Position numbers and translations under genes: made by a program. Shown here piece by piece: positions 35,233 through 44,574 of a stretch of 64,000 bases of DNA (positions are counted from its first letter, which is position 1; the number at the start of each line of letters is the position of its first letter). Under the pieces are notes generated by a model. It saw only the letters and a list, made by a program, of their open reading frames with translations, ran no database searches and was not told the origin of the DNA. Source of the stretch: Methanosarcina sp. UBA289 (lineage in GTDB: Archaea > Halobacteriota > Methanosarcinia > Methanosarcinales > Methanosarcinaceae); contig DAKJ01000018.1 in assembly GCA_002496565.1 (NCBI GenBank), forward strand, positions 455,772 to 519,771. Reading direction: 5' to 3'.

Positions 35233-35336
35233 AACAGACAGTGACAGTTTTACTCATTTGTACATAAATATATATATCTTTCTGTTTAGAAAGAGAAATT
35301 GTTATATATTTATTCGGCAATGTGCATAAGTAACCC

Positions 35337-35675
35337 ATGAAAAAATGCAGAGGAAGACCAAAGTGCCCGAGGCGTGTTGAGCAAACACCCGATATTACAT
35401 ATTTCAAGCCCAGAGGAGTCCCGCTGGCTGATCTTGAGGTTGTATCCATCACAGTAGAAGAGCTTGAGGCCCTGAGACTTGTAGATGTTGAAGGGCTCAA
35501 GCAGGAAGATGCAGCCATAAGGGTAGGAATATCAAGGAGAGCTTTCTGGGAAGATCTGAAAGCTGCAAGAATGAAAATCGCTTTTGCCCTTAGCACAGGA
35601 AAAGCGATAGAGATAAAGGGCGGTAACTATATCAGCGCTGAGATCCCTGACATTAATGAAGATGCTGACACATAA
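35337..35675 (+). CDS. UPF0251 (DUF134) putative DNA-binding protein
   Basis: 112 residues. It begins [16 protein letters not shown] and contains [23 protein letters not shown] followed by a sigma-70-r4-like helix-turn-helix ([16 protein letters not shown]), the standard layout of UPF0251. Such genes are usually next to Mrp/NBP35 or dinitrogenase-cofactor-like genes, as here (Mrp at 35731). GTTATATATT at 35301-35310 is a good TATA box 27-36 bp upstream, so the leader is very short. It may regulate its own Fe-S operon; that is inference. Confidence 0.88.
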   Translation: MKKCRGRPKCPRRVEQTPDITYFKPRGVPLADLEVVSITVEELEALRLVDVEGLKQEDAAIRVGISRRAFWEDLKAARMKIAFALSTGKAIEIKGGNYISAEIPDINEDADT

Positions 35676-35730
35676 AAAAGAAATTTGAAAATCGGGAAAA
35701 AAATACGGAAATTTTACACAGGCGATAAAA

Positions 35731-36573
35731 ATGACAGATAAGGTTCAACCACTTGAGAGCTTGTCGAAAAAGCCAGAAGAGCCAAAAATAGTAGTCAATC
35801 TCAGGCGCATCAAACGCAAGATCATGATAATGAGCGGGAAAGGAGGAGTAGGGAAAAGTACAGTCGCAGCAAATCTGGCTGCTGGGCTGGCTCTGCGCGG
35901 ATACAGAGTTGGACTTCTGGACTGCGATATCCACGGCCCGACAATTCCTACAATTTTCGGAATAGAGTCTCAAAGACCTGATGTTAATGAAGAGGGCATT
36001 CTTCCAATCTCGGTACTTCCTAACCTTTCTATGATGTCTGTTGGCTTTCTTCTTGGAGACAAAGATTCTCCTATAATTTGGAGAGGCCCTGCCAAAATGG
36101 GAGCAATCAAACAATTCTTGGAAGAAGTTAGTTGGGGAGCACTTGATTTCCTGATTATAGACTTGCCCCCGGGAACAGGAGACGAACCCCTGAGTGTGGC
36201 CCAGCTGATTCCCAATTGTGACGGCTCAGTACTTGTTACAACCCCCCAGGACGTAGCCCTGATTAGCGTCCGAAAGTCAATTAAATTCTCTGAAAAACTC
36301 AAAGTGCCTATAATAGGGCTTGTTGACAATATGCATGGGCTTGTCTGCCCTCACTGCGGCAAGTCAATCGAGGTATTCGGAACTGGAGGCGTGGAAAAAG
36401 CTTCAAAAGACTTCAATATTCCGATTCTTGCCAGACTTCCTATTGAGCCCAAAGTCGCAGAAATGGAAGATAAAGGCACTGTTGTCCAGGGCCTACTTGA
36501 CCACAGTACGGAATGGCAGAAGAACTTCGAAGCTGTTGTTACCGCAGTAGAAAAAACTCTGGGAGAGGATTAA
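35731..36573 (+). CDS. Mrp/NBP35 family Fe-S cluster carrier ATPase
   Basis: 280 residues. The deviant Walker A MSGKGGVGKSTVAANLA is followed by GLLDCDIHGPTIP, then DFLIIDLPPGTGDEPL and the cluster-binding pair CPHCG (about residue 207). These are the features of ApbC/Mrp scaffold or carrier proteins that hand [4Fe-4S] clusters to apo-proteins, here a likely donor for the many Fe-S enzymes of the cell. It is 55 bp behind the UPF0251 gene, probably co-transcribed, and a hairpin terminator follows at 36643. Confidence 0.92.
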   Translation: MTDKVQPLESLSKKPEEPKIVVNLRRIKRKIMIMSGKGGVGKSTVAANLAAGLALRGYRVGLLDCDIHGPTIPTIFGIESQRPDVNEEGILPISVLPNLSMMSVGFLLGDKDSPIIWRGPAKMGAIKQFLEEVSWGALDFLIIDLPPGTGDEPLSVAQLIPNCDGSVLVTTPQDVALISVRKSIKFSEKLKVPIIGLVDNMHGLVCPHCGKSIEVFGTGGVEKASKDFNIPILARLPIEPKVAEMEDKGTVVQGLLDHSTEWQKNFEAVVTAVEKTLGED

Positions 36574-36642
36574 GGAAAAATAAAAGGAAGAAAAGGTTTG
36601 AAAAATTCAAACGCTTCCTTGAGTATATAATTTTTCTTGATT

Positions 36643-36676
36643 GGTTAGCCAGTTTAGAGGCTAGCCTTTCTTTAAT
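36643..36676 (+). terminator. Terminator after the Mrp gene
   Basis: GGTTAGCC (36643-36650) pairs with GGCTAGCC (36659-36666) through one G-T wobble, eight-base loop, followed by TTTCTTTAA. Confidence 0.65.
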
Positions 36677-37024
36677 CAGTTAACCCTAGTAATTAATAAT
36701 TGCTTGTTTTGAGATTTGTTCTTGTTTTATGTATTTTTCTATTATTTCTGTATTTACTTTCATTACCAGGTCATTAAGTATATATAATATATTTTTGACA
36801 GACCAAAAGTCTCTTAAACTAGATACATATTTTCTTTTCTTACAGTTAATTATTTGAGGTTTATAAGGAATTCTACTTTAGAATTCGGATTTTACAATCA
36901 ACAGAAAACAAAGGTTATCTGTAAAAATAGAGGTTATTTGTGAGAAAAGAAAATTATTGCCACGTAACATAATTACTAAATAATATGCAAGATACTATAA
37001 AACAAAAAAATTAACGTTGAGAAC
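36677..37024. other. Intergenic region
   Basis: AT-rich, with TATA-like stretches (for example TATATAATATATT near 36781). No gene is seen. Confidence 0.35.
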
Positions 37025-37594
37025 ATGAAGAAATTAGTTATACTATTGATTCTGCTTGCAGCTGTAATCTTTGCTGCGGGCTGTACTGAAGAAAGCCAGG
37101 GAAATTTCACAGATACCCAGGCAGTTCAGGAGAATTATAGCGTTGTCGAAGCAAATGAGTCTGAGCAGAACACAACCATCCAGGAAACCCAGCAAGAAAG
37201 TAATGTGGTTGAGGTGATCTCCCTTGAACAGATAAACGCATCCCTCGCGCAGGGGCCGGTTCTTTTGAAAATAGGGTCTAAACATTGTGGACCATGCCAG
37301 GCCATGAAGCCCATGCTTGAAGAACTTGCAACAGAATACGCAGGACGAGCCACCATTACGTCTATAGATATAACTGAGAGCCCTGATCTTGAAGCTTATT
37401 TTGAGATAGGATACGTCCCTGACACCTCTTTGGTCGTGGGTATCGAAGATGGTGATTATGTATACTTGCAAGAAAACGGAACAGTCACTAAGGATAGATT
37501 CCAGGCTAGAATTCAAGGACAAATGGAAAAAGAGGTGTATGAAAATCGTATAAACCTTGCCCTTCTCCAGGAAGGGAAAAAAACATCCAATTAA
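37025..37594 (+). CDS. Thioredoxin-fold lipoprotein
   Basis: 189 residues. A lipoprotein signal (LVILLILLAAVIFAAGC, lipobox AAGC at Cys20) is followed by a Glu/Gln/Asn-rich linker and a thioredoxin domain (about 65-165) with the active-site motif CGPC in GSKHCGPCQAMKPML and the cis-Pro region GYVPDTSLVV. It should be tethered on the outer face of the membrane and exchange disulfides with substrates there. The CcdA-like gene 37713..38363 lies 118 bp downstream and is the expected source of reductant. Confidence 0.9.
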   Translation: MKKLVILLILLAAVIFAAGCTEESQGNFTDTQAVQENYSVVEANESEQNTTIQETQQESNVVEVISLEQINASLAQGPVLLKIGSKHCGPCQAMKPMLEELATEYAGRATITSIDITESPDLEAYFEIGYVPDTSLVVGIEDGDYVYLQENGTVTKDRFQARIQGQMEKEVYENRINLALLQEGKKTSN

Positions 37595-37712
37595 GGATTA
37601 ATGGATAGAACTAACTTTTAAACTCATTAAGATTAAAGTTCAAATTTACAGTAAATCCCAGAGTTCTGGGAAAAAACTATAATAAATAAACTAAAAAAAG
37701 AAATTGAAAACC

Positions 37713-38363
37713 ATGTATTATGAAGTTATTTCCCCTGTGGCTGCATTCGGAGCAGGAATTATCAGTGTCCTGTCCCCCTGCATCCTTCCCCTTCTGCCTG
37801 CTGTCCTGGCAACATCCGCAGGAAAAAACAGGTATAGACCCCTTGCAATAGTACTTGGAGTCTCAATATCCTTCACCATAATGGGAGTTGCAACCTCTGC
37901 CTTTGGGGCAGTATTCAATGCATATACAGATCAACTGAAGATTCTCGCAGAGATCTTGATTCTCATAATGGGCTTTGCACTACTCTTTGACATAAGCCTA
38001 TTCAATTCATTTTCAAAATTTCCCCTTTTAGGAAAAATGAATGATGAAGGACCTGTTTCAGGCTTCTTGCTCGGCCTTTCCCTCGGGGTTCTCTGGATCC
38101 CTTGTGTAGGACCAATGCTAGGCTCGATCTTGACCATGGTAGCTTTAGAAGGGAATACTATTACGGGAGCACTTACCCTTTCAATTTATTCGCTTGGATT
38201 TGCGGTGCCAATGCTCTTGCTTGCGTACTCAGCGCACTTTTCCTCCTCAAAAATCCGGCTTATTTCAAAGTGGGATGTTATTTTCAAAAAAGGAGTGGGA
38301 ATAGTACTCGTCTTGGTTGGATTATGGATGATTTACCAGAACCATTATCAGTGGTTTATTTAA
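37713..38363 (+). CDS. CcdA/DsbD-like thiol transporter, membrane protein
   Basis: 216 residues, six membrane segments in the CcdA pattern. The two functional Cys sites are visible: ISVLSPCILPLLPAV in segment 1 and LGVLWIPCVGPMLGS in segment 4, each Cys next to Pro. The family carries reducing equivalents across the membrane from cytoplasmic thioredoxin to outside thioredoxin-fold proteins, here presumably to the lipoprotein 37025..37594. The ATG at 37713 is preferred over TTG 37704. Confidence 0.9.
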   Translation: MYYEVISPVAAFGAGIISVLSPCILPLLPAVLATSAGKNRYRPLAIVLGVSISFTIMGVATSAFGAVFNAYTDQLKILAEILILIMGFALLFDISLFNSFSKFPLLGKMNDEGPVSGFLLGLSLGVLWIPCVGPMLGSILTMVALEGNTITGALTLSIYSLGFAVPMLLLAYSAHFSSSKIRLISKWDVIFKKGVGIVLVLVGLWMIYQNHYQWFI

Positions 38364-38454
38364 AAAAGTCCATATACATAAGATTCGAAAATTAGGGCAT
38401 AGATGCCAAAGTGTATTGATCTATGTCCCTAAAGACGCTAATTTATATTTGGAA

Positions 38455-39072
38455 TCAGAGAATATAAGGAATAAACATCTTCGTCTTCTTTTTATATTCT
38501 AGATATTCATTACCGAACTCTTTTTCTATGTCAATTTCTTCTTTTTTTGCAAGCCTGTAATAAAGGACAAGAAGCAAAGAATAGAGTATTATAAGAGGCA
38601 AAGTCGCCCATTCCAACATCATTCCCAGGGTTATCATGAAAAATCCAGTATATTGAGGATGGCGAATATATTTATAAATGCCAGTTGTAACAAGCTTTCC
38701 CTGTCCTTCTTCCTTACTCCAGTAATTCTTATGAATTTGGTTCCAGCCTGACACGACCAGTGCAGCTCCGGTCAGTGATATGAGTATTCCTAAGTACATT
38801 CCCCAGAAGCCTATATACTGCACAAGCGTATGGCCCCATAAAACACCTTCTGGAAGCGTAATGCCAAAGAGCCATCCTATCGCGAACATGCTGAAAGGCA
38901 CACCGAACATTTCAAGCGCAAATGCGACAACAAACGCTGCATAGACCCCAGCAGGCTTTATCTGGCTCTTTTTATAGAACGGTACAAATAAAAGAAACAC
39001 CCCGTAGATGATTATCCACAGGCCAACTGCCCACCACATTCCAAAATGGGACCAGACATTTTCTGTTACCAT
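38455..39072 (-). CDS. Isoprenylcysteine carboxyl methyltransferase (ICMT)/PEMT-like membrane protein
   Basis: 205 residues with about five membrane segments. The C-terminal region carries the family pattern: GIYKYIRHPQYTGFFMITLG, then EEIDIEKEFGNEYLEYKKK, matching the SAM-binding RHPxY and the E-E...F-G-x-Y signature of ICMT, PEMT and related membrane methyltransferases. The substrate could be a lipid or small isoprenoid; archaea lack prenylated-protein CaaX systems like those of eukaryotes, so the ICMT label is only structural. GAGGTGGAAAA before the ATG is the ribosome binding site. It is transcribed alone. Confidence 0.82.
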   Translation of the reverse strand: MVTENVWSHFGMWWAVGLWIIIYGVFLLFVPFYKKSQIKPAGVYAAFVVAFALEMFGVPFSMFAIGWLFGITLPEGVLWGHTLVQYIGFWGMYLGILISLTGAALVVSGWNQIHKNYWSKEEGQGKLVTTGIYKYIRHPQYTGFFMITLGMMLEWATLPLIILYSLLLVLYYRLAKKEEIDIEKEFGNEYLEYKKKTKMFIPYIL

Positions 39073-39780
39073 TTTTCCACCTCTATTTATATTCAGAAGA
39101 CTGCAGTAACATTTTCGAAGTGAAATTTACAGGTCAAGTTTATCTTTTTTTTAAAATCATGGCTCTCCTTTTAGATACCTTATTAGAAGTCGTATTGAGA
39201 ATACTCTGGATAACAGAAGCCCATAAAATAGTGAATTTGCATCTGGAGAAAGAGGTATTCCGGCTTACACCATTGATATCATTTGTGTTACCTCTCTTTT
39301 TCCTTTTACGTCAACGTTTCATATGCCGTTTGCTTTCTTTGTATTTGTATGCCATAATTATAGGAGCGCAATTAGATGACATTATCTTACTTTGCTTACA
39401 CTACATCATAATTTATAAATATTTTTGTTTTGTTTGAAAATAGCCATGAGATTGCAAATGAACTTACTAATCGTTTAGACATCCGAAAGGAGAATAAACC
39501 AAACTAAGAAGACTAATAGCCAACTAATGTTCATGAAAAAAGGAAGCGTGAAGGATTTTTAGCCCCATAGTAGTCAATTCATTAAACGTGAAGACTTTTG
39601 ACGGCAGGTTAATTTCTTAATCCCCAGAGCTTTCGAAATACTTTAAAAAGTATATAAACAGACCATGACTTTAAAATAAAATTATTACAAAAAATTGTAG
39701 ATGGAAATAAAAATATAAAAAAATTGATAGTAAAAGTAAAAGCCAAAGAGTTTAATTTTTTAATAATAATCATCATGTAC
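39073..39780. other. Intergenic region
   Basis: About 700 bp. A hydrophobic 105-codon frame at 39120..39437 starts with GTG, has no ribosome binding site and is full of rare-looking AT codons; it is not called. Nothing else is seen. Confidence 0.35.
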
Positions 39781-40353
39781 TTATTTTTCCATACTCATAT
39801 AGGCAGACTTGAAGTTAGATAGACTGGCAGAGGAACTTGTTTCAAGGCTCAAGCCGTCTATACTGGCTGTAGCTGAAGCCTCCCTAGAAGTTGAACTGTC
39901 ACTACCCTTCCATATATAGTTTCCATTCCTTGAACTGTATGAAGAAGACCCTCTTGATATATCGCCCACACCAATCCAGTTAGCTTTGACAGCCAAAGTA
40001 TCGGTTTCACCTGTATACCAGTTATTGACATCAATCTCTACCTCAGACAGGCTTGCAGAGTTGAGTTTTTTATCTATGCTGAAAACATCATCCTCTGTAA
40101 ACATGTATCCCCATTGCTCGGACCAATAATCTGGTCCGTAAGTATAAGTTGATACATAGATATCAGTGCCATCATTGGTTTCAGTTACAGATAAGTATGT
40201 ATAAGTAGTTGCATTGTCGTGTGTCTCATACCATTCTGCATATGCAGACGCACCATTATGTCTTTCTAGTGTCTTAGATTCCAGAGCTTCTACGCTCGTA
40301 GTCGTCGATAGTAAGACTACAAGAGTAAGTAACATTGAGAATAATTTTTTCAT
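39781..40353 (-). CDS. Secreted protein of unknown family
   Basis: 190 residues. A signal peptide (KLFSMLLTLVVLLSTTTSVEA) is followed by a Ser/Thr/Tyr-rich mature part (NATTYTYLSVTETNDGT, WYTGETDTLAVKANWIGVGD, SSTSREASATASIDGLSL) with beta-strand-like alternation and no Cys. GGTGGGAT six to eight bases before the ATG at 40353 sets the start over the frame open to 40368. No recognised domain; such Ser/Thr-rich secreted proteins are common in Methanosarcina envelopes. It stands alone, 410 bp from its nearest upstream neighbour on this strand being the cobamide operon in the same direction. Confidence 0.7.
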   Translation of the reverse strand: MKKLFSMLLTLVVLLSTTTSVEALESKTLERHNGASAYAEWYETHDNATTYTYLSVTETNDGTDIYVSTYTYGPDYWSEQWGYMFTEDDVFSIDKKLNSASLSEVEIDVNNWYTGETDTLAVKANWIGVGDISRGSSSYSSRNGNYIWKGSDSSTSREASATASIDGLSLETSSSASLSNFKSAYMSMEK

Positions 40354-40644
40354 ATAATCCCACCACAATTAATTTAATTTACACCTGTTTTAATTTTAAT
40401 TGACATTTGGCTATTAAGATTCAAATTGGACTTTTTAAAGTTGTAATAAAAATAATGTTAAAGTACAAAAACACATAAGAAATTATTTTTAGAATTTGAA
40501 ATACAAGTTAGTGAGAGGTGAGAAATTTATAGAAAAAGTATAGAATGAAAAAGATACTGGAAAATAAACCAGTTAACTGAAAAAACTCAAAATAAAAGAT
40601 CAGGCAAAAAAATGTAAATGAAAAAATGAGAGAAAGTATTATTT

Positions 40645-41370
40645 TTAACTTTCTCTTGCGATTGCAACAAGCTCATTTACGCATGCAACCGCCATAGGAG
40701 TTCCGCCTCTTGTCCCGACACAGCTAATAGAAGGTACAGGAATTTTCAGATCTCGTACCATTTCCTTGGATTCAGCTGCATTTACAAAACCTACTGGCAG
40801 CCCGATAATAAGAGCTGGCCTCACACCTTTTTCTATGAGTTTGCAGACCATAATAAGCGCAGAAGGCGCATTTCCAATTGCAATAATACTCCCATCAAGC
40901 CGTTCCCGGGCAGCGAGGAAACCTGCTGATGTACGCGTAATTCCATATTTATTAGCGATTTCGGCATTTGGGTCTTCATCAAGCACGCAAATAATTTCAG
41001 ATTTATGCCCTGCCTTTGTAATCCCGGCTTTTACCATATTAATATCCACAAAAATTGGGGCGCCCTTTTTAATCGCTTCCACGCCTGCAGGAATGGGATC
41101 ATTCATGAAACGCATAATATCCGCCACAGAAGGATCTCCAGTAGCAATAACACAGCGCTGGCGGAAACGATCTTCAGGAGTTTTGTTACCGATGAGGTCC
41201 TGGATCATTGTCCGGCTTTTCATGTAAATGGCTTTGGCTTCTTCAGTTCTTGCCCCGGAATCCTTACAAATGCTTACAAGTTCGGGATCTACCTCAACCG
41301 TAAGCTCGGTAAACTCTTCAAGGTTATCGAGGCTTCCGGCCTTTTCATTAGCACTCTGTTCAATAGTCAT
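40645..41370 (-). CDS. cbiC: Cobalt-precorrin-8 methylmutase
   Basis: Moves the methyl group from C-11 to C-12 to give cobyrinate in cobamide synthesis. 241 residues. Features are RCVIATGDPSVADIMRF, GAPIFVDINMVKAG, GNAPSALIMVCKLIEKG and PALIIGLPVGFVNAAESKE, all typical of CbiC/CobH, plus the substrate-binding TRGGTPMAVACVNEL near the end. Last gene of the leftward cbi operon; its start lies inside the end of cbiH (11-bp overlap). Confidence 0.95.
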   Translation of the reverse strand: MTIEQSANEKAGSLDNLEEFTELTVEVDPELVSICKDSGARTEEAKAIYMKSRTMIQDLIGNKTPEDRFRQRCVIATGDPSVADIMRFMNDPIPAGVEAIKKGAPIFVDINMVKAGITKAGHKSEIICVLDEDPNAEIANKYGITRTSAGFLAARERLDGSIIAIGNAPSALIMVCKLIEKGVRPALIIGLPVGFVNAAESKEMVRDLKIPVPSISCVGTRGGTPMAVACVNELVAIARES

Positions 41371-42160
41371 ACTTTTTGTGATACCCCCTGGGAGTGATTA
41401 TGAAGTCCTTCTTTTGAGAGCTCCAGATTCTGGAATCTCCGTTTCCGATAAGGATCGTGGTGCTCATATCTACCCAATCTTCGTAGTCCATTACTTTTCC
41501 AAGAGTGGTTACGATTCTGTCCTCACCTTCTCCTCTCAGAGCGTTCTTCACAAGTCCCACAGGCACGGAATCGGCCTTGTAATGGCGGATAATTTCAATA
41601 GCTCTGGAAAAGTTAGACTGTCTCTTACGGCTCTTTGGGTTGTAGAGCGCCATAACAAAATCGGCTTCTGCAGCAAGATTAAGCCGTTTTTCAATGACAT
41701 CCCAGGGAGTCAAGAGGTCGCTCAGGCTGATAACTGCAAAATCCGTTACAACAGGCGCGCCGAGCATACTTGCCCCAGCTAAAATTGCCGTGACTCCCGG
41801 AAGAACCTCTATATCAACTTCAAGCCCTTCATGTTCAGCAACCTCGAGCACGATGCCTGCCATGCCGTAGACATTAGTATCACCACCGCTGACCATGGCA
41901 ACATTTGCAATTTTTGCAAGTTCTACCGCCTTTCTTGCTCTGTCTACTTCTTTACCCATATAGCTGCGGATTACTTCCTGGGTTCCGAGGAGGGTTGCTA
42001 TCTGGTCCAGGTAAGTACCGTTTCCGAGCACATAATCGGCGTTAAGGATTACATCCCTGGCTCTGATCGTCATCTGTTCTACAGACCCCGGTCCGATCCC
42101 TACGATGTAAAGTTTTCCCTTAGTTGCCTTATCTTGCGATTGCGATTGTGACTCTGCCAT
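41360..42160 (-). CDS. cbiH: Cobalt-precorrin-3 C17-methyltransferase
   Basis: SAM-dependent methyltransferase that also contracts the tetrapyrrole ring. 266 residues. A tetrapyrrole methylase fold with KLYIVGIGPGSVEQMTIRA, MVSGGDTNVYGMAGIVLE, PGVTAILAGASMLGAP, the CbiH-typical SLSDLLTPWDVIEKRL and ALYNPKSRKR, and NALRGEGEDRIVTTL. It begins with a Gln/Ser-rich leader (AESQSQSQDKATKG) and overlaps the 3' end of the cbiG C-domain gene by 32 bp, a sign of tight coupling. Confidence 0.94.
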   Translation of the reverse strand: MAESQSQSQDKATKGKLYIVGIGPGSVEQMTIRARDVILNADYVLGNGTYLDQIATLLGTQEVIRSYMGKEVDRARKAVELAKIANVAMVSGGDTNVYGMAGIVLEVAEHEGLEVDIEVLPGVTAILAGASMLGAPVVTDFAVISLSDLLTPWDVIEKRLNLAAEADFVMALYNPKSRKRQSNFSRAIEIIRHYKADSVPVGLVKNALRGEGEDRIVTTLGKVMDYEDWVDMSTTILIGNGDSRIWSSQKKDFIITPRGYHKKYDY

Positions 42161-42482
42161 AGATTTTCTTCCTGCAAATCAATTGTTTTTCTTCAGAAAG
42201 GGCCAGAGCAGCAGGTTCTGCAACCCCTTTTAACCCAAAACGGGAAGCCTGAGAGGCTGAAGGAGGATTGTAGCTGTTTAACATCTCGTCTGGCAAAAAA
42301 TTCACCCGAATGCCGAGTGTCTCTCCCGCTTCCAGAAGCCCTTGTTCATTTTCTTTAAGTTTCGCAGAGGCTAAAGCCGTAATTTCTTCCAAACTCAGGC
42401 CGCACTCATCGAGAGCCTGTTTTACGGCTTCAATAACCTCTTCTTTTGTAACGCCCCTGCGAGTCCCGATTCCTATAATCAT
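42129..42482 (-). CDS. CbiG C-terminal domain protein (separate gene)
   Basis: 117 residues equal to the C-terminal domain of CbiG (CobE/GbiG_C): IIGIGTRRGVTKEEVIEAVKQAL, ITALASAKLKENEQGLLE, LPDEMLNSY and FGLKGVAEPAALAL. CbiG opens the delta-lactone of cobalt-precorrin-5A with loss of acetaldehyde. Here the protein is split: the N-terminal and middle domains are in the gene 42561..43130, 78 bp upstream. The two products probably act together. Confidence 0.9.
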   Translation of the reverse strand: MIIGIGTRRGVTKEEVIEAVKQALDECGLSLEEITALASAKLKENEQGLLEAGETLGIRVNFLPDEMLNSYNPPSASQASRFGLKGVAEPAALALSEEKQLICRKKIYGRVTIAIAR

Positions 42483-42560
42483 CCGTTATCTTCTCTGGTT
42501 ATTAACGCAGTTCCTTGCCAGTAAATTCGCGTAAGTGCAGACCAGTAAACTCAAGCTCAA

Positions 42561-43130
42561 TTACTGTTTACCTTCATTGTTGTCTTTGACTTCTACATTT
42601 TCCTGACATTTTCTTATCAGTACGGATACATCTTCATTTACAACAACAATTCTGGGCCCCTTAACCTCAAGAACCTCTATTTCCTTATCAAGGAGGGCAC
42701 AGTTTACGGCTACAGTGGATTCTTTGTTGAAGATCTCGCAGCCTAACCTGTCAGCGATACTCTCGACTGAAGGTTTACCGTGAACTTCGGTCGCCGTAGT
42801 AAGCACAGGAACCGCTCCGAGTTCAGAAAGCTTTCGGGCAATTTCATTTGCGCCATGATGCCCCCCTAACAGAGGGATTGCGAAATTCAGGTTTGAATCA
42901 ACTACGACCACAGCAGGGTCAGACCACTTATTATCGAGAAGGGGAGCAATATCCCTTACAACAATGCCTGTGGCAAAAACCGCAATTATTGCCCCATAGC
43001 TTTTAAAAGCCTTTTCGAATATGCCCTTTTCGTAAAGAAGCAGGTCTGCGTTCAAATGCTCTGCTATCCTTGCTGCAATCTTCCGATTCCGTTCAAAAGT
43101 GATTACAGCGGTTCCTGGGCTACTCCGTAT
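42561..43130 (-). CDS. cbiG: CbiG N-terminal and middle domains; apparent ATA start
   Basis: 189 residues if started at 43130. CbiG_N features: [47 protein letters not shown] and [19 protein letters not shown]; a middle domain follows. The first usable ATG/GTG/TTG is the TTG at 43055, but that would cut off 25 residues that look native to the family ([21 protein letters not shown]). A strong GGAGG lies at 43139-43143, and eight bases after it is ATA (43128-43130) in frame, exactly where a start is expected. Either AUA is used, or the ancestral ATG has mutated and the protein is made from TTG. It overlaps the end of cbiF by 28 bp. Confidence 0.8.
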   Translation of the reverse strand: MRSSPGTAVITFERNRKIAARIAEHLNADLLLYEKGIFEKAFKSYGAIIAVFATGIVVRDIAPLLDNKWSDPAVVVVDSNLNFAIPLLGGHHGANEIARKLSELGAVPVLTTATEVHGKPSVESIADRLGCEIFNKESTVAVNCALLDKEIEVLEVKGPRIVVVNEDVSVLIRKCQENVEVKDNNEGKQ

Positions 43131-43831
43131 AGGTAGGACCTCCTGTAGTTTTTAGGGTCAACAACCCCGCCGATAATTATCATTGCTGAACGCGTAATTC
43201 CTGCGTCTTTTACCTTATCTGCGATATCTTCCACAGTTCCGGTGATAACTTCTTCATCTTCCCAAGATGCATGAAATACTACTGCAACAGGCGTATCCTT
43301 GGGGCAGCGAACTTTTTCCATAATTTCCCTAATTTTCTGCGTACCAAGGAAAATTGCCATCGTAGTATTGTAAGCAGAAAGCTCGGGGATAAGGTCTTTT
43401 TCTAGGGTTTTTCCGGCAGGACGGGTAATAATGAGAGTGTCTGAAACTCCGTTAAGAGTCAACTGTGTACCGAGAGCGGCAGCGCTTGCAAAAACCGAGG
43501 AAACTCCAGCAACTCTTTCGACTTCAATATTGTACTTTCTAAGTTCTTCCATCTGCTCTATGACAGAGCCGTAAAGAGACGGATCTCCGCTGTGGAGACG
43601 AACAACGAACTTTCCTGCATCTACAGCATCTGCAATTATTTTAGTGGTCTCTTCGAGAGTTAACCCATAGCTGTCCACTGTTTCTCCCTTAGTGTAATTA
43701 AGAACCTCGGGGTTTACCAGAGATCCTGCATACATCACAAGGTCGGCTTTTTTGAGCATTTCACACCCGAGTACGGTAATTAGTTTTGGGTTTCCGGGTC
43801 CTGCTCCCACAAAATATACTTTCCTTTCCAT
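43103..43831 (-). CDS. cbiF: Cobalt-precorrin-4 C11-methyltransferase
   Basis: 242 residues, SAM-dependent methylation of C-11. Tetrapyrrole methylase motifs: [68 protein letters not shown] and [10 protein letters not shown]. The SLYGS and [14 protein letters not shown] patterns are those of CbiF/CobM. It lies 74 bp downstream of cbiL, and its last codons contain the ribosome binding site of cbiG. Confidence 0.95.
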   Translation of the reverse strand: MERKVYFVGAGPGNPKLITVLGCEMLKKADLVMYAGSLVNPEVLNYTKGETVDSYGLTLEETTKIIADAVDAGKFVVRLHSGDPSLYGSVIEQMEELRKYNIEVERVAGVSSVFASAAALGTQLTLNGVSDTLIITRPAGKTLEKDLIPELSAYNTTMAIFLGTQKIREIMEKVRCPKDTPVAVVFHASWEDEEVITGTVEDIADKVKDAGITRSAMIIIGGVVDPKNYRRSYLYGVAQEPL

Positions 43832-43905
43832 CTGACCATTCCCTTTGCTTTCGTGTTTTATTCCAAATTATGTACTGAGTTCCGCAAATATTACATAGGG
43901 TAATT

Positions 43906-44514
43906 TTACTTCTTTCCGTAAATGATACTGAAATAGTTCCCCTTTTCCGGAATTTCGTCTTTGTTCCGGATTATAAGCTCGTTTTCAGAAAAGAGTCTTT
44001 CTGCAAAGATAAACTCCGTATATCCTTCAGTTTCAAGCTGTTTAACTATAGATTTCGGTTGCGTAGCCTTCAGGTGAATCTTATATCCGATCTCAGAACC
44101 GTCGCTGACCTCAAAAGAACTCTCAACCGCAACATCGGTTCTGGCAGCAAAGGAAGTGATCGAACTTATACCAGGAATGGTTGCAAGCTCAACGTCCGGA
44201 TAATGTTTGCGCATAACCTTTTTGAGATGAGAAAACGTAGAGAAAAAGTTTGGATCACCTATAAGCCCGAAAGCTACAGTTCCCTTTCTTGCTTCTTCCG
44301 CCACTTTATCAGCATTTTCCTTCCAGAGAGAATTGAGAACTTCAATATCTCTTATCATGGGAAACTCAAGGATTTCGGCATCTGCGTAAGGAGCCACGAG
44401 ATCTTTTGCCAGGCGGCCTGGTACATATACCTTATCGCTGTTTTTCAAAACGTTCACTGCTTTGAGGGTCAGAAGTTCAGGGTCTCCGGGACCAAGTCCT
44501 ACTCCAATTAACAT
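43906..44514 (-). CDS. cbiL: Cobalt-precorrin-2 C20-methyltransferase
   Basis: 202 residues. Motifs LIGVGLGPGDPELLTLKAV, VAFGLIGDPNFFSTFSHL, TIPGISSITSFAARTDV and the C-terminal FIFAERLFSENELI fit CbiL/CobI, which adds the C-20 methyl group that commits precorrin-2 to cobamides. It is slightly shorter than bacterial CbiL, as usual in methanogens. Second gene of the operon, 60 bp after cbiT. Confidence 0.93.
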   Translation of the reverse strand: MLIGVGLGPGDPELLTLKAVNVLKNSDKVYVPGRLAKDLVAPYADAEILEFPMIRDIEVLNSLWKENADKVAEEARKGTVAFGLIGDPNFFSTFSHLKKVMRKHYPDVELATIPGISSITSFAARTDVAVESSFEVSDGSEIGYKIHLKATQPKSIVKQLETEGYTEFIFAERLFSENELIIRNKDEIPEKGNYFSIIYGKK

Positions 44515-44574
44515 GCTATCGCTCCGTAGATTATAAAAATAAATATAAAGCAGATTTAAATTATAAGATTATTT

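Noticed and set aside
39120..39437. 105-codon hydrophobic rightward frame
   Set aside because: GTG start without ribosome binding site, biased to Ile/Leu/Phe as expected from AT-rich noncoding DNA, no recognisable family.
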